A stretch of 64,000 nt of DNA, from contig NW_027062649.1 in assembly GCF_032884065.1 (NCBI RefSeq), positions 2,153,355 through 2,217,354 on the forward strand, written 5' to 3'. Made by a program: the position numbers and the translations under genes. A model generated the notes under the pieces. It had not been told where the DNA came from. It saw only the letters and a program-made list of their open reading frames with translations, and ran no database searches. Every line of letters begins with the position of its first letter. Positions within the stretch are counted from its first letter, which is position 1. The DNA is from Artemia franciscana. Taxonomy: Eukaryota > Arthropoda > Branchiopoda > Anostraca > Artemiidae. Below, one piece after another: positions 22,662-34,380 of this stretch.

Positions 22662-25146
22662 GTATGTTAACAGAAGGTGAAACCTGATTTATTTTTTAAA
22701 TGGTGTATGATGTAGCATACTCTGACCTCCTTAACAAAATGAAAAATTGTTTTTAAAAATGCATAGTTTTCATTTGTATTCATTGAAGTTTTCATTGTAT
22801 ATATAATTACCAACTAAAAACTAAAATTATAAACTAAGACTCCGAGTAGAAGTCGTCAAAATATAATGAAAAAAATTCTCACTTCTAGTCATGCTTGTTG
22901 AAGTGACAAAAAGATTGTGAAAGCGGAAATCATTTTTACCATCTACAATGTCCATTCTCTGGTAAATACAGGAGTAAATTTGTAGGACTATTAATGGAAA
23001 ATCATCTTAGTTTCTAGATTAACAGACATGATAATGCATGTAAGGACACTGCCCTCCTCCCTTGAACAAAGAACTATAACAGCCCTTCCCAAATTAAACT
23101 AGATTCTGGACTGTTCCTCTGGACTCTTTTCATGGATCATATTTATACCTTTAAAAGGAGCAGGAGTCAGCTAGCTTTTGAATTAATTTCCAGGTTAGTT
23201 CATAATCTATGTGGAACAGTTTGTCTGTTCAGTTTCACTGAAATGGATAACCAGTAAGTTCAAGAATTGTAGCCATGCTCTGCATTACTTACATTAAGCT
23301 TCATTCTGAGGCCCTTGGGCAAGTACGTATTAGCCCAAGTGATAAAGAAACTCTGGTGACAGGAATGACAGGAAAAATCACCATGAATATAAAATATTCA
23401 AAGGTTCTAAGGCATAGGGCTTCGTTTTTCGTTGGGGAGGGGGGGATTAGAGCTTTTAATACAAATGCTATTTAGAAAAAAATAATGGATCCATGTTGGG
23501 GAGCCAACACGTACGGTGAGGAGCCCTCTCCCCAATGTTTGTAGCCTGTCGGTAAAATAGTGGCGCAAAGCGTCGCTATTTTACTGGATCAATTTCTTTA
23601 TTTCGTAAATTGTTAATGGAAATTGTTAATTGTTATTGGAATTGTTAATTGTTAAATTGTTAATGGAACGTAAAATCAATGAAAGAAGATCAGTGTCAGT
23701 GGGTAAAGAAAACTGAAGTAATTTTAACAGTAATATAACAGTAATTTAACAGTAATATAACAGTAATTAACAGTAATTTTAACAGTAATATCACCCAAAT
23801 AAGTTGGTAAAAATGATAATCCAGTCAGTAAAATCCATTGCCCTTCCTCCCACCCCTACCAGCAATAATTTGGATAGTGACGCCTCTGCCAGAATAAAAT
23901 ACCTCTTAATATGTTCTCTCTAATCGTTTCAAGGAAGATTGTTCGTCTGTCACTATACCTTTAGGGGATTTCTCTCATTGCTCCACTATAGCTTCTCCTT
24001 ACATGCACCCTTGAGTCCGACTTGTTCACATGCGACGATTATGTCCACCTATGAGTACGACAAACTTCTAAACCATGCTTAAGTCTCATTTGCTAAAAAG
24101 ATTCGTTAATGGAAGGGCTTAGCTAAAGCCAGACCCGATTTATAATAAATTTGTTTAATTGGCTAGTTCTGGTTAGTTGAGATGGAAAATTTCCTAGATT
24201 CTCTTAAGAGTTTTTTTTTCTGTGAAGCTAAAAATTGATAATGAAGCTCTGTTATTGGCTGGTTTTTGCTCCAAACTTTGCTCCAAACTCCAAAAATTTC
24301 AAGTTAATTAAATTGAATTGCTGGCTCTAGGTATGTCCAATTTTTTTTATATTCTAAGTATGCTAAATTTAATACCATTGGCTGGATTCACTTGTGAATA
24401 GGAGTTTAAGATACAGGGCTTGTAATTTCACAAAAAGCCAGAGGGGGCGGAATTTTTTGGATATATTTCAAAAAATATATTTGGATGTTTGAGCCTTCAA
24501 GCCACCCAGAGACATCAAGTTATTTTTCTTTAATTTATTTTTTTGTCACACTGACCTAATGCAAGGGAATTTTTTCTATGTGTAAGGAAATGTTGCAACC
24601 AATATAAGGATGACAATTTATTTATAACCCACAAAAACACTGTACAATAAGTATTAAAATGTGGATTAAAAAAACACAAATAAAACATAAAAAATACAAT
24701 GTGAGGAGAAAGAATTTTGACTACTTATTTTGATAAATTTAAAAGAGCTACATGATAGAAGCCTTTTGTCAATAATGGTGTCAAATGATAGTTTTGTCAA
24801 TTTATAATTTTTTCAACTAATGACAGTAGAGACACTATATTAGTGCACGTTCAAAACTCACTTCTAAATCCTTTAAAATAAAAAGCCTTTGATTTTTTTT
24901 TAGCCTCCTGACTACCGGCATAGATATAGGCATTGAAGACGCATGATTTTCACATAACTAGTGTAAAAAAAATTACTGATTTCACAAATGACCTCCAAAA
25001 TTTTTTAACTCCCTCCACCTCTCCAAAATCCACTGTCCAATCCCGTGGACATGGGTTCCCAACCAAGTAAATCAAAAATATGCGTCGACTGTATAACATT
25101 TTTATTTTAATCAAGAGAAAAAAGAAATTTGTTTTCCACCAGTGGT
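22662..25146. other. Hs6st intron 1, first part: AT-rich with hairpin and short repeats
   Basis: At 23552-23584 GTAAAATAGTGGCGC pairs with its inverted partner GCGTCGCTATTTTAC. At 23610-23660 there are GTTAATTGTTATTGG-type units, and at 23725-23800 TAACAGTAATA-type units. No exon was recognised. Confidence 0.5.
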
Positions 25147-26956
25147 TTACTGGTGGAAACAAGAAAAGCTGTTTTTGTCACCATCAAGACATAGAAACAC
25201 TTTACATTCAATACACCACCACATCGTCTTCATTGAGCAGCCAGGAAGGCGTCACCTCTTTGCGTTCTTTAGGTTGCATTATTCGGGTAAGTGAATGGCT
25301 TCTCTAATTCTCTCAGGCGGTAATGGTTGGCGCTTAATGAAATTACCAGCCGAAAGTACTTCACAATCGTCGTCTTCTTTGATATGCTGCTCCGGTTTTG
25401 GTCGACAGAGAAGGTGCTCTGTAACGTGAAGACGATTTGATATGAGTTCCTCGAAGCTTGGCCTGCTATTTTCTTCATGAGCCTGCATCTCGATAAAAGC
25501 ATTTGAGCATGCAGTATCAATAAAATGATGAAGGAATCTTATGTTCCATTTTCTAGTTCTGAAAGCGAATCAATAATAACTGATCATACGGTCAGCCGTG
25601 TCCGCTCCGCCCGTGCACTTGTTGCAGTCAGCTACAGACCTTGGGCAAGTGATTGTGATCTGCTTCCCCTGCTTTTGTCCCATCTTTTCACTGTTCCCTT
25701 CTTCTACTGCCTTCCAATTTGAGCCTAGTGTCATAATTCTTGGATCAAACCATTCCGTGGTGGCTAGCTTCTTATCTTATCGCACAAATGCAACGTTCGA
25801 CCCTCTTCGTTTCTTCTTCATTTCTTTGTCTGGCTTCAGAGGTATGGTCTCTTCCAAATCTATTTTGTATGATTGTGCCAGTTGCATTTATCTGCATTTC
25901 GCATAGATGGTCGAGTAATTTTGTTGAGTTGAAAAATAGATCAAAACAGAGCTGGATCCAGTTGGGAGAGTTTGAGATAGCCTGAGTACGATTCCAATTG
26001 CAAGGCCATGGGATCGCATACTTTCAGGAAGTGTAGTGGCAACCTGAAAAATCTCGAAGTGAAGTATTAGACCCATTGGATTAGCCAAATCAAAGTTTTT
26101 GAGGCCGGCGGGTTTTGACTTATTGGGTGCATACTGCCTGAACGACGTTTTTCTGTAAAGTGGGATCATCTGCTCATCAATTGAATAATTTTTGTCCCTC
26201 GGGAAAGAAAGGCAAACGGTACGGAAACGGTACGGAAACGGTTGATAATTGACTGAACTCTTCACAATCGATTGTTCTCCTTAATTGTGTCAGAAATTTC
26301 CTCATCTACAACAAATTTTAGATTGCTTCTTAGAATGAAGAAGTGTTTTTTTCCAATATTTTCTAACATCTGGTTTACACGGTACTGTGCCTTCCAGTAC
26401 ATGTCAATTTGAAGATATTTGAGATTATCCATCAATATTACAACTCCAAAAAAATGTCTTAAATTCGTCACTAGACGAACTTATCACTAGACGACCATTC
26501 AGACTCTTGTGGAATTTTTGCTTCATAGGTGTAGTTTGTGGCACATGCCGCCTCATTGAAAAAAGACTGGGAGAAGTACTGTGTGAAAAAATCTTCTGGT
26601 TTCCAATCAGAACGGTCAGTAAAGATAACTTCATCTCTTACTAAACCCAAGTGAATCTCAAACCTCGTGCTTTCCCTGCATTTCGTCAATTTTGGTTGTT
26701 TCATAGGTCGCTGCAATATTCGAGCCTGCTCGGCTAGAGGTATATCATCTCCAAAATTATACTCAAGCTCAGATACTTCCTCGTCGATGATACCTTCATC
26801 ACCTGGAAGGAATGCGCTGTTTGGATCTTCATCTTCACACTTGTATCTTGAAGTTCTATAAGAGAAAACATGGTTCTCAACTTTTGAGGATGACCATAAG
26901 CGAAAGTAAAGAAAACACAAAAAAGTAAAAAAAAATGGTTTTAAAACGTTTTTCAT
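25147..26956 (-). pseudogene. piggyBac-type transposase, frameshifted and stop-ridden
   Basis: Read leftwards, the frames give in order: an acidic N-terminal part (GDEGIIDEEVSELEYNF), a block with YTYEAKIPQ, then FFGVVILMDNLKYLQIDMYW, then LSFPRDKNYSIDEQMIP (the conserved piggyBac segment around a catalytic Asp), RQYAPNKSKPAGLKNF, a TGT-type segment near 25870, and a C-terminal Cys-rich zinc finger (RLPGCSMKT, WWCIECKVFLC, FSCFHQ) ending at 25147. At least three frameshifts and several stops split it, so it encodes no active DDE enzyme. It lies antisense in Hs6st intron 1. The terminal inverted repeats and TTAA target sites expected for intact elements were not identified. Confidence 0.9.
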
Positions 26957-28380
26957 TCATAATGTAGTTTCAAGTTCATTCATTAATAATTTTTCATTAA
27001 GCTTTAGAACCTCTAATCTGGAGTTAGATTAATTTTATGATATCTATGATGTTGGTAAGATAAGATTAGACATTTATTTTTAAAAATCACTACCACATGA
27101 CCACAAAAGGCCGAATTCGGACTTTGGAGCCAAATATCATATGAAAACGCGAAAACCGGCAAAAATGCAAAAACAACAACGAAAAAGTAAAATCAGAATG
27201 AACAATTATTTGTGAAATAATAACTTTACTGCAAAAAGTCAATTAAAAAGCTGAAAGCACAAAAACTGGCCAAGTTAAACTTAAAAAAACGATAAACACA
27301 AGTTAAAAAAACGAATTAAAAGGGACATTAAAAAGGAGGGGGGGGGTAAATAAGTGAATAAGGGATACTAAAAAAGTCTCAATAATTGAACTATATAAAG
27401 TCATTTAAAAAGATAAGTGCTTATGACCTAATATTAAAAACCAAAGAAAGAGAGGTGGCAAATTGCCAGGATAAAAAAATATTTTTTTTTGGTTTGAGTG
27501 CGCCCATTTTTCCCAGCTGCTGCTTTCCATTTTCCAAGTAATTATACCTTATCTGATTTTGGAATGGTTTTCTAATTCGATGAGGTGGCTAGACCTTATT
27601 AGATTAAATGGACATTTCGGAAAACAGTTTCTTTCTCTGCCAAAAATAAACAGTTTCTACTGTTTTGGAACCATTCCTCTTCACAATATACTATTTTGAC
27701 TATTATTTTGGACGTTGAATAGTTGCTCCGAATTTCATCTACGGTAAAGAAAACACAATTAAAATAGGAAGTTCTTCTATTGTGTCAGCTCTTAACTTCA
27801 AAATACTTGATTGAGAACCGATGTACATGTGGGTGGACATTGAACTTTAGTCACTCACCAGTAGATGGCGTAATGGGTATAGGTGGCAAAGTCACTCCCA
27901 AAATGAAGTTGTAATCCTTCCAAGTAAGCTTATTCTTTTCCAGGCTCCACCTTTCATTCAAAGAAAATAGAAATTTTCTTACCTCTTACCCTCCTGCTCT
28001 TTTTCGATCTCGAACTTTCTTCAATTTCTTTAATGCATAAACAACTCTTTCAATACCAATAACAGGCTGAAAAAATCAGAGATGGCAATTCAGATATGCT
28101 GATTCCAACCGTGGTACGTAGATGGCGTTTGGACTAATAGCTATCGTGTTAAAAAATATTAACTGTCAACATTATGTTAGCAAATTTAATGTTGACTTTT
28201 CGGGTAGATTACTAAAACCTTTATTAGCTATTATTGTCCAAAGGTAATTCTTCACTGATTTGAGTATTGAGACATACTATTCATTACTGACAATTGAAAG
28301 AGTCATACCAATCTCTAGATTTTTTATTGCAAGCATTCCCAAGCATGCACAGGGGAAATAAATGGGAAACTCGCAGAAAC
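26957..28380. other. Hs6st intron 1, middle part: nothing recognised
   Basis: AT-rich with A-rich stretches and a G run near 27340. No supported exon or element. It may include the 5' flank of the piggyBac copy. Confidence 0.4.
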
Positions 28381-28384
28381 GAGT

Positions 28385-28945
28385 GTCTTACCTGTCTTGA
28401 CGCACCTCATCAACCTTTCTCTGGATCATAGAGTCTTCCCGCAAGCACTAAAAATTGCAAGAGTGGTTCCTCTTCATAAAGGAGGGAAAAAAGATGACCC
28501 ATCAAATCGAAGACCTATATCTATTCTCTCATTTTTCTCTAAGTTATATGAGAAAGCTGTACATACCCAGTTAAGTTATTGTATTGAAAAGAATAAAATT
28601 CTAATAGAAAACCAATTTGTGTTCAGAAAAAGGCTATCTACATATATGGCAGTTCTGAAATTGGTTGATTGGATTAATGATTCATTTGAAGCTGGTCTTA
28701 TACCTGCAGGTGTGTTTTTGGATATGAGAAAAGCGTTCGATACGGTGGACCACCCAGGGCTTATTCAAGTTCTTGCCTCGATTGGGGTGAGGGGTTCAAG
28801 ACTTGAGTGGTTTTCATCATATCTAAACGACCGGTGTCAGACAGTACAGAATGGATCATTTTTATCTTCAAAAAAGAAAATAGAGTGCGGGGTCCCACAA
28901 GGGTCAATCCTGGGACCCCTCCTTTTCATATCTTTTCATACCCTA
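28385..28945 (+). pseudogene. Jockey/LINE-type reverse transcriptase fragment, truncated
   Basis: A long uninterrupted frame encodes the N-terminal half of an RVT_1 domain: LINLSLDHRVFPQALKIARV and PLHKGGKKDDPSNRRPISIL (fingers), KLYEKAVHTQL, motif A VFLDMRKAFDTVDH with its catalytic Asp, and motif B CGVPQGSILGPLLF. Translation stays open to 29098, but similarity ends at about 28945, before the Y-x-D-D motif, so the enzyme is dead. There is no in-frame ATG at the left end and no endonuclease domain. The open tail runs into the foldback element at 29019. It was probably inserted relatively recently, since the frame is intact. Confidence 0.9.
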
Positions 28946-29018
28946 ATATCATTATATATCAAATTTAATTTAATTTTAGTAGTTCTTTCCAAGACTGTTG
29001 AAAACAAATATGGTTTCA

Positions 29019-29348
29019 CTACAAACAAGAGTTTGGATACTGCCCCACTCCCTAACTATAAAAGTATAAAGCCTACTACGTCATTGGTACTTCACTGAAA
29101 ACGAATTGTATTAAAAATATTTTCTTTTTCAGTTATTGGAGCATTGAAAATGAAAATAAAATTACAGTGAAATAAAATCTTGAATTGATGATCTTTCAAC
29201 AATTAATAACATCATATATCAAACAATTATTTTGATTTTATTTGTATTTTTCAAGACACATATAGTTTTCAGTAAAGCGTCAATGACGCAGTAGGTTTTA
29301 GACTTTTACAGTGAGAGAAGGCAAAATCCAAACTCTTGTTTGTAGTTA
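29019..29348. mobile_element. Foldback MITE with ~110-bp inverted arms
   Basis: The left end CTACAAACAAGAGTTTGGAT is the inverse of the right end ATCCAAACTCTTGTTTGTAG. Further in, CCTACTACGTCATTGGTACT pairs with the region around GCGTCAATGACGCAGTAGG, and TCACTGAAAACG pairs with AGTTTTCAGTAAAG. The spacer is about 110 bp and holds no gene. It follows directly on the truncated reverse transcriptase. Confidence 0.85.
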
Positions 29349-29351
29349 GTT

Positions 29352-29690
29352 TTGTTTGTTTCAAGCTGGATTAGCATATTCAGTTTAATTTTCCCTCGTT
29401 TCAAGATTTATTTACTCATTTATATTAGTACCTATTGTTTGTTTGTTTGTTATGATTCTTTGTTTAATTCTGTTCGTTTTGGATTTCATTTAAGCTTCAA
29501 TAGCAAAATGTTTTATTGGTTTTAAGCTTGATTTGCGTATTCAATTTAATCTTTACCCATTTTAAAATTTATTTATTTATAGTGCCCGTTGTATGTTGTT
29601 TTGCTATGATTATTTATTTAATTTCTGTTCGTTTTGGGTTCCATTTATACTTCAATAGAAAAATATTTTTGTTGGTTAATATGAGTCGGG
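29352..29690 (+). repeat. ~155-bp tandem duplication
   Basis: CTGTTCGTTTTGGATTTCAT at 29470 and CTGTTCGTTTTGGGTTCCAT at 29625 are each followed by a TTCAATAGMAAAAT block. The preceding TTYAAGCTKGATTWGCRTATTC is duplicated too. A related block lies near 1880-1900. Confidence 0.75.
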
Positions 29691-30018
29691 TCAGCTTTGC
29701 TATTTCTATGTGCAAAGTAACAATTTAGTATCATTTAGAGTAATGGTTATTGGGCTGCAATGATGTAAACTTGGGTTGCACTCTTAAAATTTAGTGATTT
29801 AGGATCAAGAGCTGATATGACTTACAAAATTCGTTTATTTTCGGTTAATTTTTGTGTTAAATTCTTCTATGGAGTGTGTCAGCTTGTTCTTGAGTGTTCT
29901 CCCTGAGGTTATTCTCTGCATACTGGATTCAGTGAAAAATTCCTATGAATCAAACTTGTCAGATAATTTCTTAACCATGAAGTGATTTGCTGACTTGATC
30001 ACGGTAGCCTCTGTTAGG
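29691..30018. other. Intronic, nothing recognised
   Basis: About 330 bp of AT-rich sequence before the repeat B copy; no supported features. Confidence 0.35.
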
Positions 30019-31725
30019 ATTAAATAAAAAAAAAACAAGTTTTTTTAAATGAAAGTAAGGAGCGAAATTAAAACTTAAAACGAAAAAAAAACTACTTTGT
30101 ATATGAAAGGGGCTTTTCCTCCTCAACGCCTCGCTCTTTAGGCTAAAGTTTGATCTTTCTCTTAACTCTACTTCTTAAAACAGTAAAAAACTTTAGCGTA
30201 AAGAGCGGGGCGTTGAGGAGGAAAAGCCCCTTTCATATACAAAGTAATTTCTGTTCGTTTTAAGTTTTAATGTCGCTCCTTACTTTCATTTAAAAAAAAC
30301 TGTTTTTTTAATTAATTTCTGGACTTTTTTTAATTAATGCATGTTTTGATCTTGACTCTCCGCACATAAATAATTAAAACGAAATTTGCATATTACATTT
30401 TTTGGCTAAATGGCTTTCTCATAGTTTTAGTCGGAAGATTTTGAGAAAAAAGGAGCGAGGGAGGAAGCCTAGTTGCCCTCCAATTTTTTGATTACTTAAA
30501 AAGGCAAATAGAACTTTTAATTTTTTACGAACATTTTCATTATTAAAAAATATACGTAATTTACGAATTAACTTACGTAACGAACTTCTATATTCGTATG
30601 TTTTTATTGCGTATATGAGGGGGTTCACCCCTAGTCGATACCTCACTCTTTACGCTAAAGCTTAAATTTTGTCCCAATTCCATAAGAATGACCCTTGAAT
30701 CACAAAGGCCGTAGAATAAATAGTTGAAATTACTAAAAATACTTTAGCGTAAAGAGCGAGGTATTACGAGGAGGTAAACCCCTCATATGCGTAATAATTT
30801 CTGTTCATTTTAAGTTTTAATGCTGCTCCTCACTTTCAGTAGAAAAAAACTTTTCATATTTATTTTTTCATTGTTTTTTTTAAATAATGCTAGAAAATTC
30901 TGCACCCCCTTCGTTGAAAGTCTCTTCCCCCATGAGAAGTTTTTCTATGGAAAGATCCTCCCACGTAACGCCCCCTCCACCTCAACTCTCCCTCTCAAAC
31001 CAAAAAAATCCCCCTGAAAACGTCCACACATTTCCCAGTAACCATTACTATATGTAAACACATGTCAAAGTTTGTAACTTGCAACCCCTCCCACGGGGAC
31101 TGCGGGGTAGTATTTCGTCCCCAAAGACATCGTTATTAGGATTTTTGACTATGATGAATAAAATGGCTATCTTAGAATTTTGATCTGGTGATTTCGGGGG
31201 AAAATGAGCGTGGGAGGGGACCTAGGTGCCCTCCAATTTTTTTGGTCACTTAAAAAGGGCACTAGAACTTTTAATTTCCGTTAGAATGAGCCCTCTCGTG
31301 ACATTCTAGGTCCACTGGGTCGATACGATCACCCGTGGGAAAAAAAAAACAAAAAAAAAACAAATAAACACGCATCCGTGATTTGTCTTCTGGCAAAAAA
31401 TGCGAAATTCCACATTTTTGTAGATAGGAGCTTGAAACTTCTTCAACAAGAGTCTCTGATACGCTGAATCTGATGGTGTGATTTTCGTTAAGATTGTATG
31501 ACGTTTGGGGGTGTTTTCCCCTATTTTCTAAAATGAGGCAAATTTTCTCAGGCTCGTAACTTTTGATAGGTAAGACTAATCTTGATGAAAGTTATATATT
31601 TAAAATCAGCATTAAAATGCGATTTTTTGATGTAACTATTGGTATCAAAATTCCATTTTTTAGAGTTTCGGTTACTATTGAGCCGGGTCGCTCCTTACTA
31701 CAGTTCGTTACCACGAAATGTTTGA
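30019..31725 (+). repeat. Repeat family B, copy 2 (longest), with foldback left end
   Basis: The left 290 bp forms a long hairpin: 30028-30150 pairs with 30178-30310, for example AAAGGGGCTTTTCCTCCTCA with TGAGGAGGAAAAGCCCCTTT, around a core of CGCTCTTTA and TAAAGAGCG. A second smaller pair lies at 30642-30668 and 30738-30765. The right end is ACAGTTCGTTACCACGAA followed by ATGTTTGATTA. It lies in Hs6st intron 1 in the sense orientation. No conserved protein is encoded. The class is uncertain: the hairpin before the 3' end recalls Helitron- or Helentron-like elements, but no CTRR end is present. Confidence 0.85.
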
Positions 31726-31878
31726 TTAGTGTCTCTGTCTAGCTAAAATTCTAGACTTACTACCAATATGCCGACCGACACAATATTCAACAAATACTTC
31801 AAGTTGGAGACACTATAAAAAATGTTATTTTAAAAAACGGAGAGGGATAGAGGTTAATAGTAAAAGCGAGGCAATGAA
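31726..31878. other. Short spacer between repeats
   Basis: Spacer DNA between family B copy 2 and the foldback element; no gene. Confidence 0.4.
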
Positions 31879-32130
31879 TATCAAACAAACACAAAGTAGA
31901 GACAATAGAAAAATTCTTTTCAAGACAGTGGAAATCAATTCAGTGGATATTCCAGCCCTATATCCAAGGGCCGTCTTCAGCACAAGACGAGAAAAAAAAT
32001 ATATGTATAAATAAACTTTCAATAAAATGTGAAAATTAAAATTAATAATGTTTTCCTAAAACTTTTTTAAAAAGTTTTTTTAAAGTTTTTAGAAAAACAT
32101 TATTAGTTTTAATTCTCATATTTTAATGTA

Positions 32131-32211
<81 letters not shown>

Positions 32212-32264
32212 CCACTGTCTTGAAAAGAATTTCCCTATTGTTTCTACTTTGTGTTTGTTTGTTA
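31879..32264. mobile_element. Foldback element related to that at 11.8 kb, with (TA)n in its right arm
   Basis: The left arm contains CAAACAAACACAAAGTAGAG, CAATAGAAAAATTCTTTTCA and AAGGGCCGTCTTCAGCA. The right arm contains TGAAAAGAATTTCCCTATTG and TTTGTGTTTGTTTG. The inner arms are AATAATGTTTTCCTAAAA and TTTTAGAAAAACATTATT. About 70 bp of pure TA (32136-32208) replaces the part of the right arm that should carry the GAAGACGGCCCTTGG block. No coding potential. Confidence 0.85.
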
Positions 32265-32298
32265 TGGAAAGACAGTGGGGTCTTCGTCGCTATTTATG

Positions 32299-32760
32299 GC
32301 AATGAATATATAGGAGGCTAAAGGGGGGGGGGACAATGAGTACAAAAGAGAGGGAGAGAGAATTTCTTGCATCCTTTCATGTCAACTGATTGGTAACCTC
32401 TCCACCCTCCTGGCTGATGTTAAAGTGACTTAGTGTGCTTTGGCTACATGTTGCAGTGTGGTTACTCTTCTACTGGTTGATAATTTCAGGTTATCTCTTT
32501 TCTCGGTGTTTGTTTTAGTGTTAGATTCTCCATACTAGATTCGAGGAGCTCTGTTCGAAGAGTCGAGGTGGTGAAACAATCTCTTGAGTTGGAAGTAATC
32601 TGCTGACTTTGTCTTGATAGAGCTCTGCTATCGTTAGTGTGTTTTTCAACCTCATATTCTAGATCTTCAACTATTTAAAATTTATTGATCCATACATTCC
32701 TCGCAAAATCCATCGAACTGACTACACCGTGGAAAAATAAGACGCCACATAATATGGAAC
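32299..32760. other. Intronic, nothing recognised
   Basis: Contains a run of nine or more G near 32324. No exon or RNA gene supported. Confidence 0.35.
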
Positions 32761-32764
32761 AGAG

Positions 32765-33065
32765 AAGGGGGTAGTGATAAAGAGATACAGAGCGAGGAAT
32801 GAATGAGTATGAGAAAAGTATAGGTTCAAGAGAAACTATATACATATAGAGAGAACCTCTGAATTATTTTCATGTAAACTAATTACTAAACTCCCTCGCC
32901 GGGATGCGGAAAACGTCATACAATAAGAAACAGAGGAGGTACTGATGAGTGAGGAATGAATGAGTATGGGAAAAGTATAGGATCAAGAGTGACATATAGA
33001 GAGTACCTCTGAATTAATTTCATGTAAACTAATTACTAAACTCCCTCCCTGGGATGGAATTAAAT
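32765..33065 (+). repeat. ~160-175-bp tandem duplication
   Basis: GAGGAATGAATGAGTATG, AAAAGTATAGGWTCAAGAG, ATTTCATGTAAACTAATTAC and TAAACTCCCTC occur in the same order at about 32795-32900 and 32950-33055. Confidence 0.8.
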
Positions 33066-33209
33066 GATGCTTCTGCTTACTTTAGGGTAGGTTGAATTTT
33101 TGTTTTCTCACAGGGAAACCTAGAAAAGTAACATTTGTCTTTCTCAGAGATGGTGAATTAGACTTACAAATACTAAAAGACATTTATTTGTGATCTTGTT
33201 GGTGAACAC

Positions 33210-33455
33210 TCATTTGCAAGACGCTGACGACTAAAATTACGTTGTCACGTTCAGTAACGTGAAACGATTACTGTAACGTGAAACGTGTTGGCAGAAACGA
33301 TCATTAGATGAAATATTGATTTTCTTTATTGAATTCTTATTTGGAAAATTTGCAAGACGCTGACGACTAAAATTACGTTGTCACGTTCAGTAATTGAACG
33401 TGACAACGTAACGTTGTCAGAAACTTGGCAGAAACGATCATTAGATAAAATTCTT
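33210..33455 (+). repeat. ~140-bp duplication with AACGTGAC palindromes, just upstream of Hs6st exon 2
   Basis: TTTGCAAGACGCTGACGACT at about 33211 and 33348 is followed in both by AAAATTACGTTGTCACGTTC and GCAGAAACGATCATTAGAT. The second copy contains the inverted repeat GTCACGTTCAGTAATTGAAC plus GTGAC. There is no evidence of regulatory function. Confidence 0.8.
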
Positions 33456-33591
33456 ATTTGGAGATATTGAGGTATCGAATTGACCTGTTAGTAATTACTC
33501 CCTTATGGAGTTAGGATCGTTGAAGCTAATGGGGCGGTTTAAATCAACATCAGATTGTTTTAAGCTATTTTAATATATGTCTCTGTTTTAG

Positions 33592-33761
33592 GCCAGCTGG
33601 ATAGCAAGTATGTCCGAAAATTCAAGAAGTTTCGTAAATTCTCTTGAATTTAATTCAAATGAGGCTCTTTTAAATGTTTTTGATGTGGAGAATGTAAATT
33701 TTAGCATAAAAGGAAACGATGTTATGGTTTTTCTTCATATTCAAAAAACTGGAGGGACTCA
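33592..33761 (+). CDS. Hs6st: Hs6st exon 2: stem and 5'-PAPS-binding motif
   Basis: Acceptor TCTCTGTTTTAG precedes the exon and donor GTAAGT follows. It encodes residues 43-98 plus two bases of codon 99: a Ser/Asn-rich stem, then FSIKGNDVMVFLHIQKTGGT. HIQKTGGT is the phosphosulfate-binding loop of heparan sulfate 6-O-sulfotransferases, with Lys94 as the key residue. The residue after GGT, split by the intron, reads Gln (CA|A), where vertebrate enzymes usually have Thr. An internal ATG at 33610 could start translation, but that product would lack a membrane anchor, so I keep this as an internal exon. Confidence 0.92.
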
Positions 33762-33829
33762 GTAAGTATTTCAATGTAAGTTTGAATTTCCAAAGTTTTT
33801 TTTTCCAAAACTTTATACGATATTATCAA

Positions 33830-34380
33830 ACTCTTGCTTGAAATCATGTTTAAATATTACAAAATCTTGTCCTGCCTTTTCAGAATCTTGTGAGATGCTA
33901 TGACAATCCATTCCGGTATTGCCTAAATCTTGCAAGTTATTATCAAAATCTAAAATGATGCTAGCAAAATCGTGTCTGATTTTGTATTATCAAGCATTAC
34001 CAAATTATGCGTGACATGTTCAAAATCAGGCCTGGAATTATCACATATCTTTTGCCACATTATCAAAATCCTAAATGGTATAATAAGAATTCTCTATGAT
34101 ACTATCAAAATTTTACAAGTATTATCAAAATCTTGCAAGTTATTAGCAAAATCATGCATGGTATTATAAAATTCTATCTGATATTAACAAAGATAATATC
34201 ATTTTCAGGTAGTATTAAAACCTGTCTGATATCGTCAAATCTGTCGTCAAGTGCTTCTACCAAATTTAACAGTGAGATGAAATCTTGTCTGTCATTATCA
34301 AGATTACCAAAATCTTGCCTTTTGTTACCAAACTTATGCATGACACTGTCAAGATTAGCCACATTTTGTCAAATATTACC
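33830..34380 (+). repeat. Degenerate short-unit minisatellite (TATCAAAATCTTGC-type), left part
   Basis: About fifteen loose units built on ATTATCAAAATCTTGCAAG or ATTAGCAAAATCATGC. The array breaks at 34380 and resumes at 35947, so it predates the repeat B copy inserted in it. Open frames here (up to 92 codons) follow the repeat and are not genes. Confidence 0.8.

Noticed and set aside
25136-25158. CCACCAGT...ACTGGTGG as a piggyBac terminal repeat or terminator.
   Set aside because: It overlaps the transposase stop codon region, has no TTAA and no inverted partner at the far end.
33610-33761. ATG at 33610 as the Hs6st start codon.
   Set aside because: The product would lack the Golgi signal anchor. 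A strong acceptor directly precedes the exon, and a phase-matched anchor exon exists upstream.
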